From contig NZ_JADOGI010000011.1 in the NCBI RefSeq assembly GCF_015645445.1, forward strand, positions 23,889 to 87,888: a DNA stretch of 64,000 bases, in the 5' to 3' direction. This DNA comes from Nonomuraea cypriaca. Its GTDB lineage: Bacteria > Actinomycetota > Actinomycetes > Streptosporangiales > Streptosporangiaceae. Under the pieces are notes generated by a model. That model was not told the origin of the DNA and did no database searches. It worked only from the letters and a program-made list of their open reading frames with translations. Position numbers and translations under genes: made by a program. Below are positions 42,004 through 50,688 of the stretch, in pieces (within the stretch, counting starts at the first letter, position 1; the number at the start of each line of letters is the position of its first letter).

Positions 42004-42627
42004 CTACGGCGCTTCGCTTCCCATCCGCAGGGTGTAGCGCATCTTCTCCACGCCGGTCGCGCCCAAGCGGTCATAGAACCGGATCGCGCCCGTGTTCCAG
42101 GCGGGAGTGTTCCACTGCACCTCTTCCACTCCGAGGGCGCGGGCCTCGGCGACGACCGCCTCGAAGAGCAGCCCGCCGAGCCCCTGTCCACGGTGGTCGG
42201 CACGCAGGTAGAGACAATCCAGGTGAAGGTACGTTCTCCCCCGCCAGGTGGCGAACTCGGGCGCGCACGTGGCGTATCCGGCCAGTTGTCCTAGTCGTGC
42301 CCCGTGGCGTCCGGCCAGACTGACGTCGAAGGAGCAGCCGGTCAGGACCTGGGTCTCCTCGCCGTCATGGCGCAGCGCCGCACGCAGGGCCGTACGCAGG
42401 GCACGCGCGCGGGCGAGATCGGCATCCGTCACTGCTTCGGGGTCGGCCAGATCGTGCTCCCGCAGCCAGCGTCCCAGGTCGGCGGGTGTGGCGAGGCCGT
42501 CGTGTGCCTCGAGCCGGCGGCCGTGGGCGGTGAAGGTGCGCAGGTCCTCGGTGTTGACGTACTGATGGATCAACGCGATGCCGGGCGGCAGGCCGGTGAC
42601 GTCCTCAGGGCTGTTGGGCGGGAGCAT
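42004..42627 (-). CDS. Chimeric ORF: ABATE-like N-terminus fused to GNAT acetyltransferase
   Basis: 207 residues. Residues 1-~90 read like the ABATE domain that precedes a CGNR zinc finger in stress-induced regulators (FVNTEDLRTF-like VNTEDLRTFTAHGRR, ATPADLGRWLREHDL, ARARALRTALRAALR), but the zinc finger is missing. After GEETQVLTG the chain becomes a GNAT domain: YLRADHRGQGLGGLLFEAVV (acetyl-CoA loop RxxGxG) and NTGAIRFYDRLGAT. The join is in frame with no stop, so it is either a natural fusion or a deletion product that happened to stay open. Its small GNAT half looks complete only from the middle strands onward. Confidence 0.65.
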   Translation of the reverse strand: MLPPNSPEDVTGLPPGIALIHQYVNTEDLRTFTAHGRRLEAHDGLATPADLGRWLREHDLADPEAVTDADLARARALRTALRAALRHDGEETQVLTGCSFDVSLAGRHGARLGQLAGYATCAPEFATWRGRTYLHLDCLYLRADHRGQGLGGLLFEAVVAEARALGVEEVQWNTPAWNTGAIRFYDRLGATGVEKMRYTLRMGSEAP

Positions 42628-42651
42628 GGCGGATGCCGGCGTGTCCAGCGC

Positions 42652-42992
42652 TCATATCCTCTCCTCGAAGTGGGCTCGCAGGTAGGCGTCCAGGTCGGGG
42701 CCCGCGGGATCGGCGAGCACATGCCGAAGCCACGCCCGCCGCTCGAAGTCGGTGACGGCCAGCTCCCACACGCAGCCGATGGCCGCGCTCGGTGAGGGCT
42801 CAGCTCCTCGGGCCGATCCAGCGGCGCGGAGAACAGCCGCTGATGGATCTCGTTCTCGCCGGACCACCAGTCCACCAGCGCGAAGCAGTAGTCGGCGGCG
42901 TCGTGCGCGACGGCGAAGGCGACGCCATAGCGATCGCCGGCGTGCGGAGGGGACGGCAGCGCCGATGCCGCGACCTTCGTGGTGGCGGTCAT
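42652..42992 (-). pseudogene. Hypothetical actinomycete protein, frameshifted
   Basis: Frame one (from ATG 42992) gives GDRYGVAFAVAHDAADYCFA and VDWWSGENEIHQRLFSAPLD; near 42795-42805 the sense continues in another frame as GCVWELAVTDFERRAWLRHV and DLDAYLRAHFEERI to a TGA at 42652. A one-base loss (or two-base gain) after RPEELSP explains it. The family is not recognised; similar WWSGENEIHQRLF proteins are remembered as short cytosolic hypotheticals. Confidence 0.6.
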
Positions 42993-43196
42993 GAGGGCGT
43001 CACGAGGGCCGTCGTCTCGCGCAAGGGGGCCGGTCCCGCTCCGGACTTTCGCGTCCAGGCGGTGGCGGCAATGGCGGAAATCAAAACCACCGGCACTTGG
43101 CGCAAGGGTGGTGCCCACTTTTTCGGAAAACCCTCACGATTGCTTACCGTATTATTCCACTACCCACTGCTATCGTCGGCTGATCGAGTCGCGAGA

Positions 43197-43610
43197 ATGA
43201 CGGGGGACGCGTTGAGCGCAATAGTTCGGATCGCGGTGATCATCATGTTCAGTTGCGGCGCGCTGCTGACGGCGACCAGCGCATCTGCAGCCGAAGAACC
43301 CACGGACAACACCTCCCTGATCCAACGTCTGGTAGGCGCCGACCTCGGGACCGTCATCAGGGCATTGCCCGGCGTTTTCTGCGGAAACCGCCTGATCGCC
43401 TACAACTCACCCTCGCCCAATTCGCCCACGAAGTGCGTCAACGGCCCCGAGGACAGCGGAAACTCGACAAACAGCGGGAATTACCATAATGAAGGTAACG
43501 CAATCAACAGCGGCAACTTCTCCAACACCAACGGCTCCACCGGAAGCAGTAACAATTCGAACGGCGGAAACACCGCCAACGGACCTCAGCACGTTTCCCC
43601 GGCCGGGTGA
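43197..43610 (+). CDS. Small secreted Asn/Gly/Ser-rich protein (first of a pair)
   Basis: 137 residues: signal peptide with cleavage after ATSASA, a short helical segment (NTSLIQRLVGADLGTVIRAL), one Cys pair (C62, C80), then a low-complexity half with SGNY at 93-96, NSGNF at 104-108 and NGPQ at 128-131. It has no lipobox or anchor, so it is released or wall-associated. The gene downstream, 7 bp away, encodes a protein with the same motifs in the same spacing. No known domain is recognised; the repeats are reminiscent of Asn/Gly-rich amyloid-like coat proteins (rodlins, chaplins) but are not homologous in any obvious way. Confidence 0.75.
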   Translation: MTGDALSAIVRIAVIIMFSCGALLTATSASAAEEPTDNTSLIQRLVGADLGTVIRALPGVFCGNRLIAYNSPSPNSPTKCVNGPEDSGNSTNSGNYHNEGNAINSGNFSNTNGSTGSSNNSNGGNTANGPQHVSPAG

Positions 43611-43617
43611 GCGGGCG

Positions 43618-43932
43618 ATGAGGAGCTTGCTACGGAAGGCCGGAGTGACCGCGGCGTATCTCGGACTGATGCTGACGGCGGTCGTGCTGTCCACACCATT
43701 GCTCGAATGCGCCTCCGTGGCCGCGGTTCAGGCCGGGCACGACAAGTTCAAGGACCGGGGCAACCTCTGGAAGAGCGGCAACTACCGCGTTCGCGGGCGC
43801 CAGGTGAACAGCGGCAACTGGGACAACGCCAACGCGGCCATAAACAGCGACTTCAGCATCAACGGCAGTAACTTCGCCAACGGACCGCAGTACATCCTGA
43901 ACCGCGAGGGCATCTCCAAGCTGGCGCATTAA
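43618..43932 (+). CDS. Small secreted Asn/Gly/Ser-rich protein (second of a pair)
   Basis: 104 residues: hydrophobic leader (VTAAYLGLMLTAVVLSTPLL) with cleavage near AVQA/G, then SGNY at 53-56, NSGNW at 64-68 and NGPQ at 88-91, followed by YILNREGISKLAH. SGNY and NSGN are 11 residues apart, as in the protein encoded just upstream, so the two are divergent tandem duplicates in one operon ended by a strong hairpin. Unlike the first, it has many basic residues (KFKDRGNLWKSGNYRVRGR), so the two could associate by charge. Function unknown. Confidence 0.75.
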   Translation: MRSLLRKAGVTAAYLGLMLTAVVLSTPLLECASVAAVQAGHDKFKDRGNLWKSGNYRVRGRQVNSGNWDNANAAINSDFSINGSNFANGPQYILNREGISKLAH

Positions 43933-43941
43933 GGGGCGTGC

Positions 43942-43974
43942 GATCCCCGGCGCACCATTCCAGCGCCGGGGATC
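43942..43974 (+). terminator. Strong hairpin terminator after the secreted pair
   Basis: A perfect 12-bp stem, GATCCCCGGCGC / GCGCCGGGGATC, with a 9-nt loop lies 10 bp after the stop codon at 43932. It has C-rich rather than U-rich following sequence. Confidence 0.75.
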
Positions 43975-44068
43975 CCCCCGTACGGCAAGTCCGAAGTTGA
44001 ACGTCCACGGCAGCCCGGGGACGGCGTTCTCGCCGGGCCGTCCGTGCTCCGACGCGAAAGGCTCGACG

Positions 44069-45643
44069 ATGGTGCATCACTCAGGGGCCAAGATCGGGCC
44101 CGACGATCCTCGCTACGATCCGCTCCGCCGCGGTTTCAACCCCCGGTGGCTGGCCGCCAGGCCCGACTACATCCGCCTTCCCCGCAGCGGCGACGAGGTC
44201 GCGCGCGCGTTGCAGGAGGCGCTCGACGAACCCGCGCTCCCGGAGAGGTCACGCATCACGGTCCGGTCCGGCGGTCACTGCTATGAGGACTTCGTCTGCT
44301 CCCCCGACGTACGAGTGATCATCGACCTGTCCCTGATGGACGGCGTCCACGCCGACGAGACCACGGGCGACGTATGCATGGAGGCAGGCGTCACCATCGG
44401 GCAGCTCTACAAGAAGCTGTACCAGGCCACCGGCAGGGCGCTGCCCGGTGGCTCGTGCCCCTCGGTCGGGCTCGGCGGGCACGTGGCAGGCGGCGGCTTC
44501 GGCCTGCTGTCCCGCCAGTACGGCCTCACCGTCGACTACCTCCACGCGGTCGAGGTCGCCGTCGTCAACGGGAGCGGCAGGGTGGAGCTGGTCACCGCCA
44601 CCAGGGACGACGCCGACCCCGACCTCAAGGACCTGTGGTGGGCGCACACGGGTGGCGGCGGGGGCAACTTCGGCATCGTCACCCGGATGTGGTTCCGTGA
44701 CCTGCCCCAGGCGCCCAAGCGCGTCCTGCTCGCCACCGGAGGCTGGAAATGGGCGGACATCGACGAGAGCCGGTTCCGGCAAATCGTCGGCAACTTCGGC
44801 GCCTTCTTCGAGCAACACCAGGGCGGCCCCGGCGACGAGTACGCCGACCTGTTCGCCATCCTCCTGCTGAGCCACCCGAGCAGCTCCCAGATCGGCCTGA
44901 TCGCGCAGATCGACGCCGAGGTCCCGGACGCCGAAGAACTGATCAGGAACTTCGAGCGGGAGATCAACCAGGGTGTCGGACAGGTGCTGCACCCGCTGAC
45001 CGAGGCGCTCGGCGAGTACGCCGCCTTCGCCGTCAGCGAGGCGTTCGGCGAGCGTGCGGCCGCCACCACCGACGAGAGACTCGGCCGTGCGCGGGAGATC
45101 CCGACGCTGCCCTGGACGGTCGTCAGCAAGGTCGTCGGCGCTCCGACGCCCAACAACAGAGCCGGCAAGCACAAGTCGGCCTACATGCGCAGGCCACTGC
45201 CCAGGAACCAGGTCACCGCACTGTGGCGGGGCCTGACCGAGGACAGTAAGACGCCCAGGGACGCGGTGGTGCAGATCGACTCCTACGGCTCCGCCGTCAA
45301 CCGGGTGCGGCCAGAGGAGACCGCCGTGGCACAGCGAGACTCCATCATGAAGCTGCAGCACCAGGTCTACTGGCCGGCGGACCAGGACGGCACCGACCAC
45401 CTGCGCTGGATCCGCACCCTGTACCGGAACATGTACCCCGGCGGAGTGCCCGTCCCGGACGAGACCACCGACGGATGCTTCATCAACTATCCGGACATCG
45501 ACCTCAGCGACCCCGCATGGAACACCTCCGGAGTCCCGTGGTCCACCCTCTACTACGGCGGCAACTACCCCCGGCTGCGACGCGCCAAGCGGCGCTGGGA
45601 CCCGCGCAACGTCTTCCGCCACGGCCAGTCCATCGAGCCCTGA
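44069..45643 (+). CDS. Berberine-bridge-type oxidase with bicovalent FAD
   Basis: 524 residues. The FAD-binding PCMH domain carries the two attachment residues: His70 in RSGGHCYED (8-alpha-N-histidyl) and Cys130 in GGSCPSVGLGGHVAGGGFG (6-S-cysteinyl). The BBE C-terminal signature YYGGNYPRLRRAKRRWDPRNVFRHGQSI closes the protein. Such enzymes oxidise sugars, alkaloids or polyketide alcohols with O2. ATG at 44069 follows AAAGG. No signal peptide, so cytosolic. It converges with the ferritin-like gene at 45658, 14 bp away. Confidence 0.88.
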   Translation: MVHHSGAKIGPDDPRYDPLRRGFNPRWLAARPDYIRLPRSGDEVARALQEALDEPALPERSRITVRSGGHCYEDFVCSPDVRVIIDLSLMDGVHADETTGDVCMEAGVTIGQLYKKLYQATGRALPGGSCPSVGLGGHVAGGGFGLLSRQYGLTVDYLHAVEVAVVNGSGRVELVTATRDDADPDLKDLWWAHTGGGGGNFGIVTRMWFRDLPQAPKRVLLATGGWKWADIDESRFRQIVGNFGAFFEQHQGGPGDEYADLFAILLLSHPSSSQIGLIAQIDAEVPDAEELIRNFEREINQGVGQVLHPLTEALGEYAAFAVSEAFGERAAATTDERLGRAREIPTLPWTVVSKVVGAPTPNNRAGKHKSAYMRRPLPRNQVTALWRGLTEDSKTPRDAVVQIDSYGSAVNRVRPEETAVAQRDSIMKLQHQVYWPADQDGTDHLRWIRTLYRNMYPGGVPVPDETTDGCFINYPDIDLSDPAWNTSGVPWSTLYYGGNYPRLRRAKRRWDPRNVFRHGQSIEP

Positions 45644-45657
45644 CGCCGGGCCACCGC

Positions 45658-46617
45658 CTACGCGCGCGCCTCCGCCCAGGTGAACTCCGGGCGGATGCCG
45701 CGTTTGATGAGAGCCTGCCCGGCGATCTTCAGCTCGAACATCGCCGGCACGTTCGGCGCCGCCCCCGACGTCCAGCAGGACTCCAGGTCGGTCAGCAGCC
45801 GGGTCAGAATGCGCCGGAACTCCAGCGACAGTTCCGGCTCCGCCGTCGAAGGCTCGAAGTGGTACACCTCGGGCAGGGTGATGGGCGCGCCGGTGAAGCT
45901 CCACTCATCACCGGTCTTGATCAGCCGCCTGCCTACGTACAGCTCCTTGTACAGGTAGTAATGCGCGTGGCTCGTTCGCTCACCGGTGGGCGAGCCGGGC
46001 GAATCGGGCAGGCCCTCCCCCTCGCTCTTGATCCGGTCGATCGTCTCGATCGCGTCGGCGACGGTCCTGATCGGCCCCGCGAAGGGGACCTCCACCGCGT
46101 GGGCGTCCGGATCGATCCCGGGACAGGTCTCTCTGAACGTCTCGATGATCGTGTCGTAGAAGGCGCCGATCGTCGGCGGCGGTGGCGTCTCCAGGCGGGC
46201 GACGGGGGGAAAGTCCGGGTGCTCGATCTGCATGAACACCGCGATCTGGTCCTTGACCAGCGGCTTGAGGTCGATCGGCAGCTGCTGCGGGATGCCGCCT
46301 GGGAGCTCGTTCGCCGGGTAGACGGGCAGGAAGTCCGCGTGGGCCACCGACGGTGTGCCGCCGACCGCCGTCAGCAGGTTCCCCGCCAGCGCGAAGTGGT
46401 ACATCTCCTGGCTGACCACCCGATGCACCACGCCCTCGGTACGGTCGGGATCATGCTTGACCGACCATTGCGCGCACAGATACGGCGGGATCGTGGCGAA
46501 CTCCAGCCTCATCGCGAGCCGCAACGCGCCCTTGAGGTCGTCCGGCGAGAGGATGCGCGCCTCGACGTACTCCCTGAGTGTCTTCATCGGGGGAGTCCCC
46601 GTCATCACCGGCTTCAT
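45658..46617 (-). CDS. Ferritin-like domain protein (VioB/RebD-type)
   Basis: 319 residues. Iron-ligand helices: RLAMRLEFATIPPYLCAQWS and VVSQEMYHFALAGNLLTAVG (E-x2-H), then a second pair further on (SHAHYYLYKELYVGRRL). This is the same superfamily as the N-terminal half of the fusion at 35141-36946 but without CDGSH domains. In the violacein and rebeccamycin pathways these domains catalyse oxidative coupling. Here it follows the small GMC subunit by 1 bp (TGAC ATG), so it belongs to that operon and may work with its oxidoreductase. Confidence 0.8.
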   Translation of the reverse strand: MKPVMTGTPPMKTLREYVEARILSPDDLKGALRLAMRLEFATIPPYLCAQWSVKHDPDRTEGVVHRVVSQEMYHFALAGNLLTAVGGTPSVAHADFLPVYPANELPGGIPQQLPIDLKPLVKDQIAVFMQIEHPDFPPVARLETPPPPTIGAFYDTIIETFRETCPGIDPDAHAVEVPFAGPIRTVADAIETIDRIKSEGEGLPDSPGSPTGERTSHAHYYLYKELYVGRRLIKTGDEWSFTGAPITLPEVYHFEPSTAEPELSLEFRRILTRLLTDLESCWTSGAAPNVPAMFELKIAGQALIKRGIRPEFTWAEARA

Positions 46618-46618
46618 G

Positions 46619-47221
46619 TCACAACCCGAGCTTCCTGAGTTCGTCGTCGATGATCGATCGGGCCTCGGGCGAGACGCCCGGGAAGGCGAGGAGCGGCACG
46701 TTGCCGTGATAGCCGATGGCCGGGAACCCCGCGTCGGAGGTGAAGTAGCCGCCGACCACCAGATAGCGGAGCCTGACGAAGAACGCCCACCGGACTGCCG
46801 CGGCAGGGGACGCGATGAAATGGACGATCTCCCGCCGCCGGGCGTCGTCGAGGTCGAGGAAGCCGGCGCCGAAGCGTCGGCGCGACTCGTCGTCGACTAT
46901 CGCGAGGCCGTCCTTGATGACGGTTCGGTGGGCCGGGTGGGGTTTGTACGGAGCGCTGACCCAGTCGTCGATGAAGTCGGCGATTCCCATCGCGCTCGGC
47001 GCCGGATGGTCGGCGGTGCCCGGCAGGATGATGTCACCGAGCACCGCGATCAGCGCCCGCTCGTGCTCCGACAGCGTGCGCGGCCACGGCGTGTGCGGGG
47101 TGACGACGTTGGGATCGGTGCCGTAGCCCTGCGGTGTCCCACGGCCGGCGGGCATCCCGTCCCGGTACATCGTCTCCCGCCACTCCCAGCTCACCGGGGC
47201 CGCGAGGTTCTCGCTGGTCAC
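46619..47221 (-). CDS. Gluconate 2-dehydrogenase subunit 3-like protein
   Basis: 200 residues from a GTG overlapping the GMC stop (GTGA). LSEHERALIAVLGDIILPGT, MGIADFIDDWVSAPYKPHP, and FDLD-like GAGFLDLDDARRREIVHFIA fit the small gamma subunit of membrane-bound gluconate/fructose/glucose dehydrogenases. No Tat leader is present, unlike many homologues, so the complex may stay in the cytoplasm. It is expected to assemble with the GMC flavoprotein encoded just upstream. Confidence 0.82.
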   Translation of the reverse strand: MTSENLAAPVSWEWRETMYRDGMPAGRGTPQGYGTDPNVVTPHTPWPRTLSEHERALIAVLGDIILPGTADHPAPSAMGIADFIDDWVSAPYKPHPAHRTVIKDGLAIVDDESRRRFGAGFLDLDDARRREIVHFIASPAAAVRWAFFVRLRYLVVGGYFTSDAGFPAIGYHGNVPLLAFPGVSPEARSIIDDELRKLGL

Positions 47222-48912
47222 AGCGCGCCTCCCTTGATCAGATCGAGAATGCGGGCCGAGCCCCGCGCCGCCAGGGCCATGATCGTCAATGTGGGGCCCT
47301 TGTCCGGGCTCGACACGAACGAGGCGCCGTCGAAGACGAACACGTTCCGCGCCTCCCAGCACTGGTTGTAGGAGTCGAGCACGGAGTTCTCCGGGGACGT
47401 CCCCATGCGCGCGCCGCCGACCTCATGGACCGCCCCACCGGGGCGTGGCATCTTGAACGGAGCCGGATCCGGTGCGCCTCCGAGCAGCTGGAACACCTTG
47501 TCGAAGGTGGCCTGCATGTGCTTGGCCTGCCGGATCTCCGACTCCCCCCACTTCCAATGGAAGCGCAGCACCGGAACGCCCCACTTGTCCTTGTACGTGG
47601 GGTCGAGCTCGCAGAACGAGTCCTCGTTCGGGATCATCTCGCCCTCGCCTATGAGGGTGACGAAGGAGCCGAACTTCCGCCGGACCTCCGCGCGCAGGGC
47701 GTCGCCGTAGGTCGCGCTCCCGGCGTGAACGTAGCCCCCGACGCTCATGGTGGGCATCCTGCGCCCCCCTCGCGGCTCGATGCGATACCCGCGCGGGAAG
47801 TCGAGCTCGCCCGGGGCCGCCTGCAGCAGCCACCACGGCACGTAGATGTGCGGCGCGAAGATGCCGTCGTCGTTCTGCGGTGGAATGTTCTCCAGCATGG
47901 GAATCCGCGAGTCCCGGTTGAACTCCACGCTGTCCATGAGGTACTTGCCGACGAGACCCCGGCCGTTGCCGAGGCCGTTGGGGAAGGCGTCGCTTCGCGA
48001 ATTGAGTAGGATGCGCACGGACGAGCACGTTCCCGCCGCCAGCACCACCACCCTCCCCGGCACCGAATGCTCGGCCCCGGTCACGCGGTCGTTGTAGCTG
48101 ACCCCGGTCGCGCGTCCGGTCTCGTCGACATCGATCCGCGACACCATGGCGTCGCACACGACAGTGAGATTGCCGGTGGCGCGGGCGGGTGGAATGAGCA
48201 CGGTCGTGCTCTGGAAGTTGGATCGGCTGGAGCATCCGCGGATGCACGGGGTCGCGTACAGGCAGGCCGCACGACCGTTCAACGGCTGGGTCAGGATGGC
48301 CGCGCGGATCGCCGCCACCTTCATGCCCAGTCGCTCGAACGCCCGGCTGAGGACGATCTCGTGCGCGCGCGGCGTCGGGGGCGGGAGGTGGACTCCCGGC
48401 GGGGAGTCTGGCACGTTCTCGATTCCGTGCGGCAGCCCGGTCACGCCGATGAAGCTTTCGACCTTGTCGTACCAGGGCGCCAGATCGGTGTATTCGATCG
48501 GCCAGTCGAAACCCAGTCCGTCCCGCGTCTTCGGTTTGAAGTCGTACGGTCCGAAGCGCAGGGCGACCCGGCCCCAATGGTTGGTACGGCCCCCCAGCAT
48601 CCTCGGCCGCCACCAGTAGAATTCAAGATCGGGAGGCGTCCCGGGCGCGTCGGTGTACGGCTCGCCCTCGATCACCTGACCGCCGTCAACGGTGGCGTCG
48701 TAGAACCCGTTGGGCTTGTCCGGCGTCAAGACGGACCGCAGCGGCGCGATCTCCTGTGTGTGGAACATCGGCGTTTCCGTCCCGGGGTCGTAGTCCCGGC
48801 CCGCCTCCAGCATCAGGACGCGAAGGCCCTCCCGTGACAGCTCGTACGCGGCCATTCCCCCGGCCGCCCCAGAACCGACGACGATGACATCGAACGCCGT
48901 TGTGCCCGACAC
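47218..48912 (-). CDS. GMC-family flavoprotein oxidoreductase
   Basis: 564 residues. FAD motif VVGSGAAGGMAAYELSREGL; RPRMLGGRTNHWGRVALRF; GSNF-like region RGCSSRSNFQSTTVLIPPAR; catalytic C-terminal HEVGGARMGTSPENSVLDSY and NVFVFDGASFVSSPDKGPTLTIMALAAR (His and Asn pair region). It fits the dehydrogenase branch (gluconate/2-keto-gluconate/fructose type), which needs subunit 3. GGGAGG precedes the ATG. No cytochrome c subunit gene follows, so the electron acceptor is unknown. Confidence 0.88.
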   Translation of the reverse strand: MSGTTAFDVIVVGSGAAGGMAAYELSREGLRVLMLEAGRDYDPGTETPMFHTQEIAPLRSVLTPDKPNGFYDATVDGGQVIEGEPYTDAPGTPPDLEFYWWRPRMLGGRTNHWGRVALRFGPYDFKPKTRDGLGFDWPIEYTDLAPWYDKVESFIGVTGLPHGIENVPDSPPGVHLPPPTPRAHEIVLSRAFERLGMKVAAIRAAILTQPLNGRAACLYATPCIRGCSSRSNFQSTTVLIPPARATGNLTVVCDAMVSRIDVDETGRATGVSYNDRVTGAEHSVPGRVVVLAAGTCSSVRILLNSRSDAFPNGLGNGRGLVGKYLMDSVEFNRDSRIPMLENIPPQNDDGIFAPHIYVPWWLLQAAPGELDFPRGYRIEPRGGRRMPTMSVGGYVHAGSATYGDALRAEVRRKFGSFVTLIGEGEMIPNEDSFCELDPTYKDKWGVPVLRFHWKWGESEIRQAKHMQATFDKVFQLLGGAPDPAPFKMPRPGGAVHEVGGARMGTSPENSVLDSYNQCWEARNVFVFDGASFVSSPDKGPTLTIMALAARGSARILDLIKGGAL

Positions 48913-49042
48913 GTCGCCTCCCTCCCACCCGATCCGACTCGCGATGAGTTTTCCCAGGTCAGAGGGGTTAATACGTCCTAATTGTTTTGCCGATTCATAG
49001 CACGAGACCGGCCGTCGGCGCCTGTCGCGGGGGGAATGACGG
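48913..49042. promoter_or_regulatory. Upstream region of the GMC operon
   Basis: About 130 bp. The A+T-rich centre (GGGGTTAATACGTCCTAATT and neighbours, 48963-48983) most likely contains the -10 region of the minus-strand GMC operon. No palindrome was found. Confidence 0.35.
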
Positions 49043-49537
49043 TCAATACGGCGGATCTTCGGCCAGGCATTCCCGCAGCAGTACGAATCCGGGCATGGTC
49101 TCCGCCGGTTGCACGCCGACGTCGAAGATCTGCGGGTCCTCGAAGACGGGCTCTCCGTTCGGGCGGCGTACGTAGGCGACCCGTCCGTAGTCCACGCCGT
49201 CCTCGCGGTCGAAGCTCATCCAGGTGATGGCCTCCTGTTCCCCCTCCCGGAGGGGATCGTCGGAGACCGGCCGTACGGCGATGGTGCTCGGCGGCTTGAA
49301 CAGCCACACCTGCGGAACGGCCAGCACCCACCGGACGACGCCGATCTCCTGGGCCTTCTCCGCCGCCCCGATCTCGAACGCTGCCGCCGCCACGGGGTCG
49401 CGCAGGTAGCCGGGATCGCTCAGCACGAGCCTGCTCGTGCCCTCCATGGCGACGACGGCCGGGAACTCCCGGGCCACGATGCTCTCCTCCAAGCGCTCCA
49501 CCACGTCGAACAGCAGACGCGCGGTCGCCTCGTTCAT
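49043..49537 (-). CDS. Hypothetical protein
   Basis: 164 residues with no recognised motif (LLFDVVERLEESIVAREFPA, VQVWLF-like QVWLFKPPSTIAVRPVSDD, FDREDGVDYGRVAYVRRPNG). Mixed alpha/beta composition, no signal peptide or membrane segment. It has a normal ATG and an open gene-like codon pattern. It lies 95 bp from the DUF5937 regulator gene on the same strand and could be its operon partner. Confidence 0.6.
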   Translation of the reverse strand: MNEATARLLFDVVERLEESIVAREFPAVVAMEGTSRLVLSDPGYLRDPVAAAAFEIGAAEKAQEIGVVRWVLAVPQVWLFKPPSTIAVRPVSDDPLREGEQEAITWMSFDREDGVDYGRVAYVRRPNGEPVFEDPQIFDVGVQPAETMPGFVLLRECLAEDPPY

Positions 49538-49632
49538 GTCGCCTCCGACCACCTCGCTCAGCATTGCCCTGCCGCACCAGCGTTTCAGAAACCGCCGCTC
49601 ACAGGCCCAAGACTCGCAGAGCCCGGCCGGCC

Positions 49633-50622
49633 TTACGTGGTCGTCCCGCTGAGGGAAGCCCCGAGAGCAGTCGTCATATACAGGACATTGCGCCCAGATC
49701 GCTCGCGCGCCACCAGCCTGCTCTCCCGCAGCACGCGGAGGTGCTGTGACACCGCGCTGGGCGTGACACCGAGCGCACGAGCCAGCTCCGTCGTCGTCGC
49801 GGGGGACCGCAGTGCCTCGATCAGTTCGGCTCGCACCCTGCCGAGCAACCGGACCGCGCTCCCCGCGGGCGCCCGCGTCCCCGCGGTCCACAACGTCCCG
49901 AGGCCCCGTGCCGGGTAGCGCACCGTGGTCTGCGTGGACGTCCGCTTCTTGATCAGCACGTACGGCGAGCCGAGAGCGACGGGCATGAGGACCAGCCCGC
50001 CAGGACCGAGCTCCACGACGCGCTCGGCCCGCCAGCGCGCTTCGGTAAGCCTCAGCCGGCCATCGCCCCAGTGCAGATCCGGATGCAGGTCGGTGAACAA
50101 CTTCTGGGCACCGCCGGCGGCCATCTGCTTGGCGCGATAGATGACGTCCGCATCGAGCACGGCCCGGATCCGTGGCCAATGTGGTGCGATGAGCCGGTCA
50201 TGGGCCGCGCGCAGTTCCGCGGCGATCGCACGCAGTCCTGCCGCCGGCCGCTCGGCGAGCGCGGCGACCGGGTCAGGGAGTTCTTCGCCGAACACGCGCC
50301 GGAGGCTGATACGTACTTGAGCGGCAGGTGTCCTTCGCAACGTCGCCAGGTCGTCCTCGATGGATCCCCCCGAGCCGGACGGGGCGGGAACGAGGAACCC
50401 CGGCCAGCTCGGCCGGTCGCCGACGATCAGCGGCCACGTATGCGGGAGGTCGAGTGGGTGCCTGGCCAGCTCGTCCGCCGCCCACCGCAGCCACCGCAGG
50501 TTGATCGGATTCCGATCAAGACCGCCCAGCTGCTGCAGGGCGGACACGGTCTCCGACAGCGGCGAGATCGCGAACCGGGTCGCCGCCAGCTCGGCGACGC
50601 CGAGATCGATCTTCAGAGCCAT
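49633..50622 (-). CDS. ArsR-type regulator with DUF5937 N-terminal domain
   Basis: 329 residues. N-terminal DUF5937 (ISPLSETVSALQQLGG, RLIAPHWPRIRAVLDADVIY, LVLMPVALGSPYVLI) and C-terminal ArsR HTH (LIEALRSPATTTELARALGV then TPSAVSQHLRVLRESRLVAR). ATG at 50622. It is divergent from the MFS exporter (50689), 66 bp away, the standard arrangement for DUF5937 repressors and their efflux target. Same architecture as the regulator at 21267. Confidence 0.87.
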   Translation of the reverse strand: MALKIDLGVAELAATRFAISPLSETVSALQQLGGLDRNPINLRWLRWAADELARHPLDLPHTWPLIVGDRPSWPGFLVPAPSGSGGSIEDDLATLRRTPAAQVRISLRRVFGEELPDPVAALAERPAAGLRAIAAELRAAHDRLIAPHWPRIRAVLDADVIYRAKQMAAGGAQKLFTDLHPDLHWGDGRLRLTEARWRAERVVELGPGGLVLMPVALGSPYVLIKKRTSTQTTVRYPARGLGTLWTAGTRAPAGSAVRLLGRVRAELIEALRSPATTTELARALGVTPSAVSQHLRVLRESRLVARERSGRNVLYMTTALGASLSGTTT

Positions 50623-50688
50623 GGGCTGATTATGTAGCAATGGTCTAAATGCTGCCGTGACGGTGCCCCCGCGCCGGAAGATCACGAC

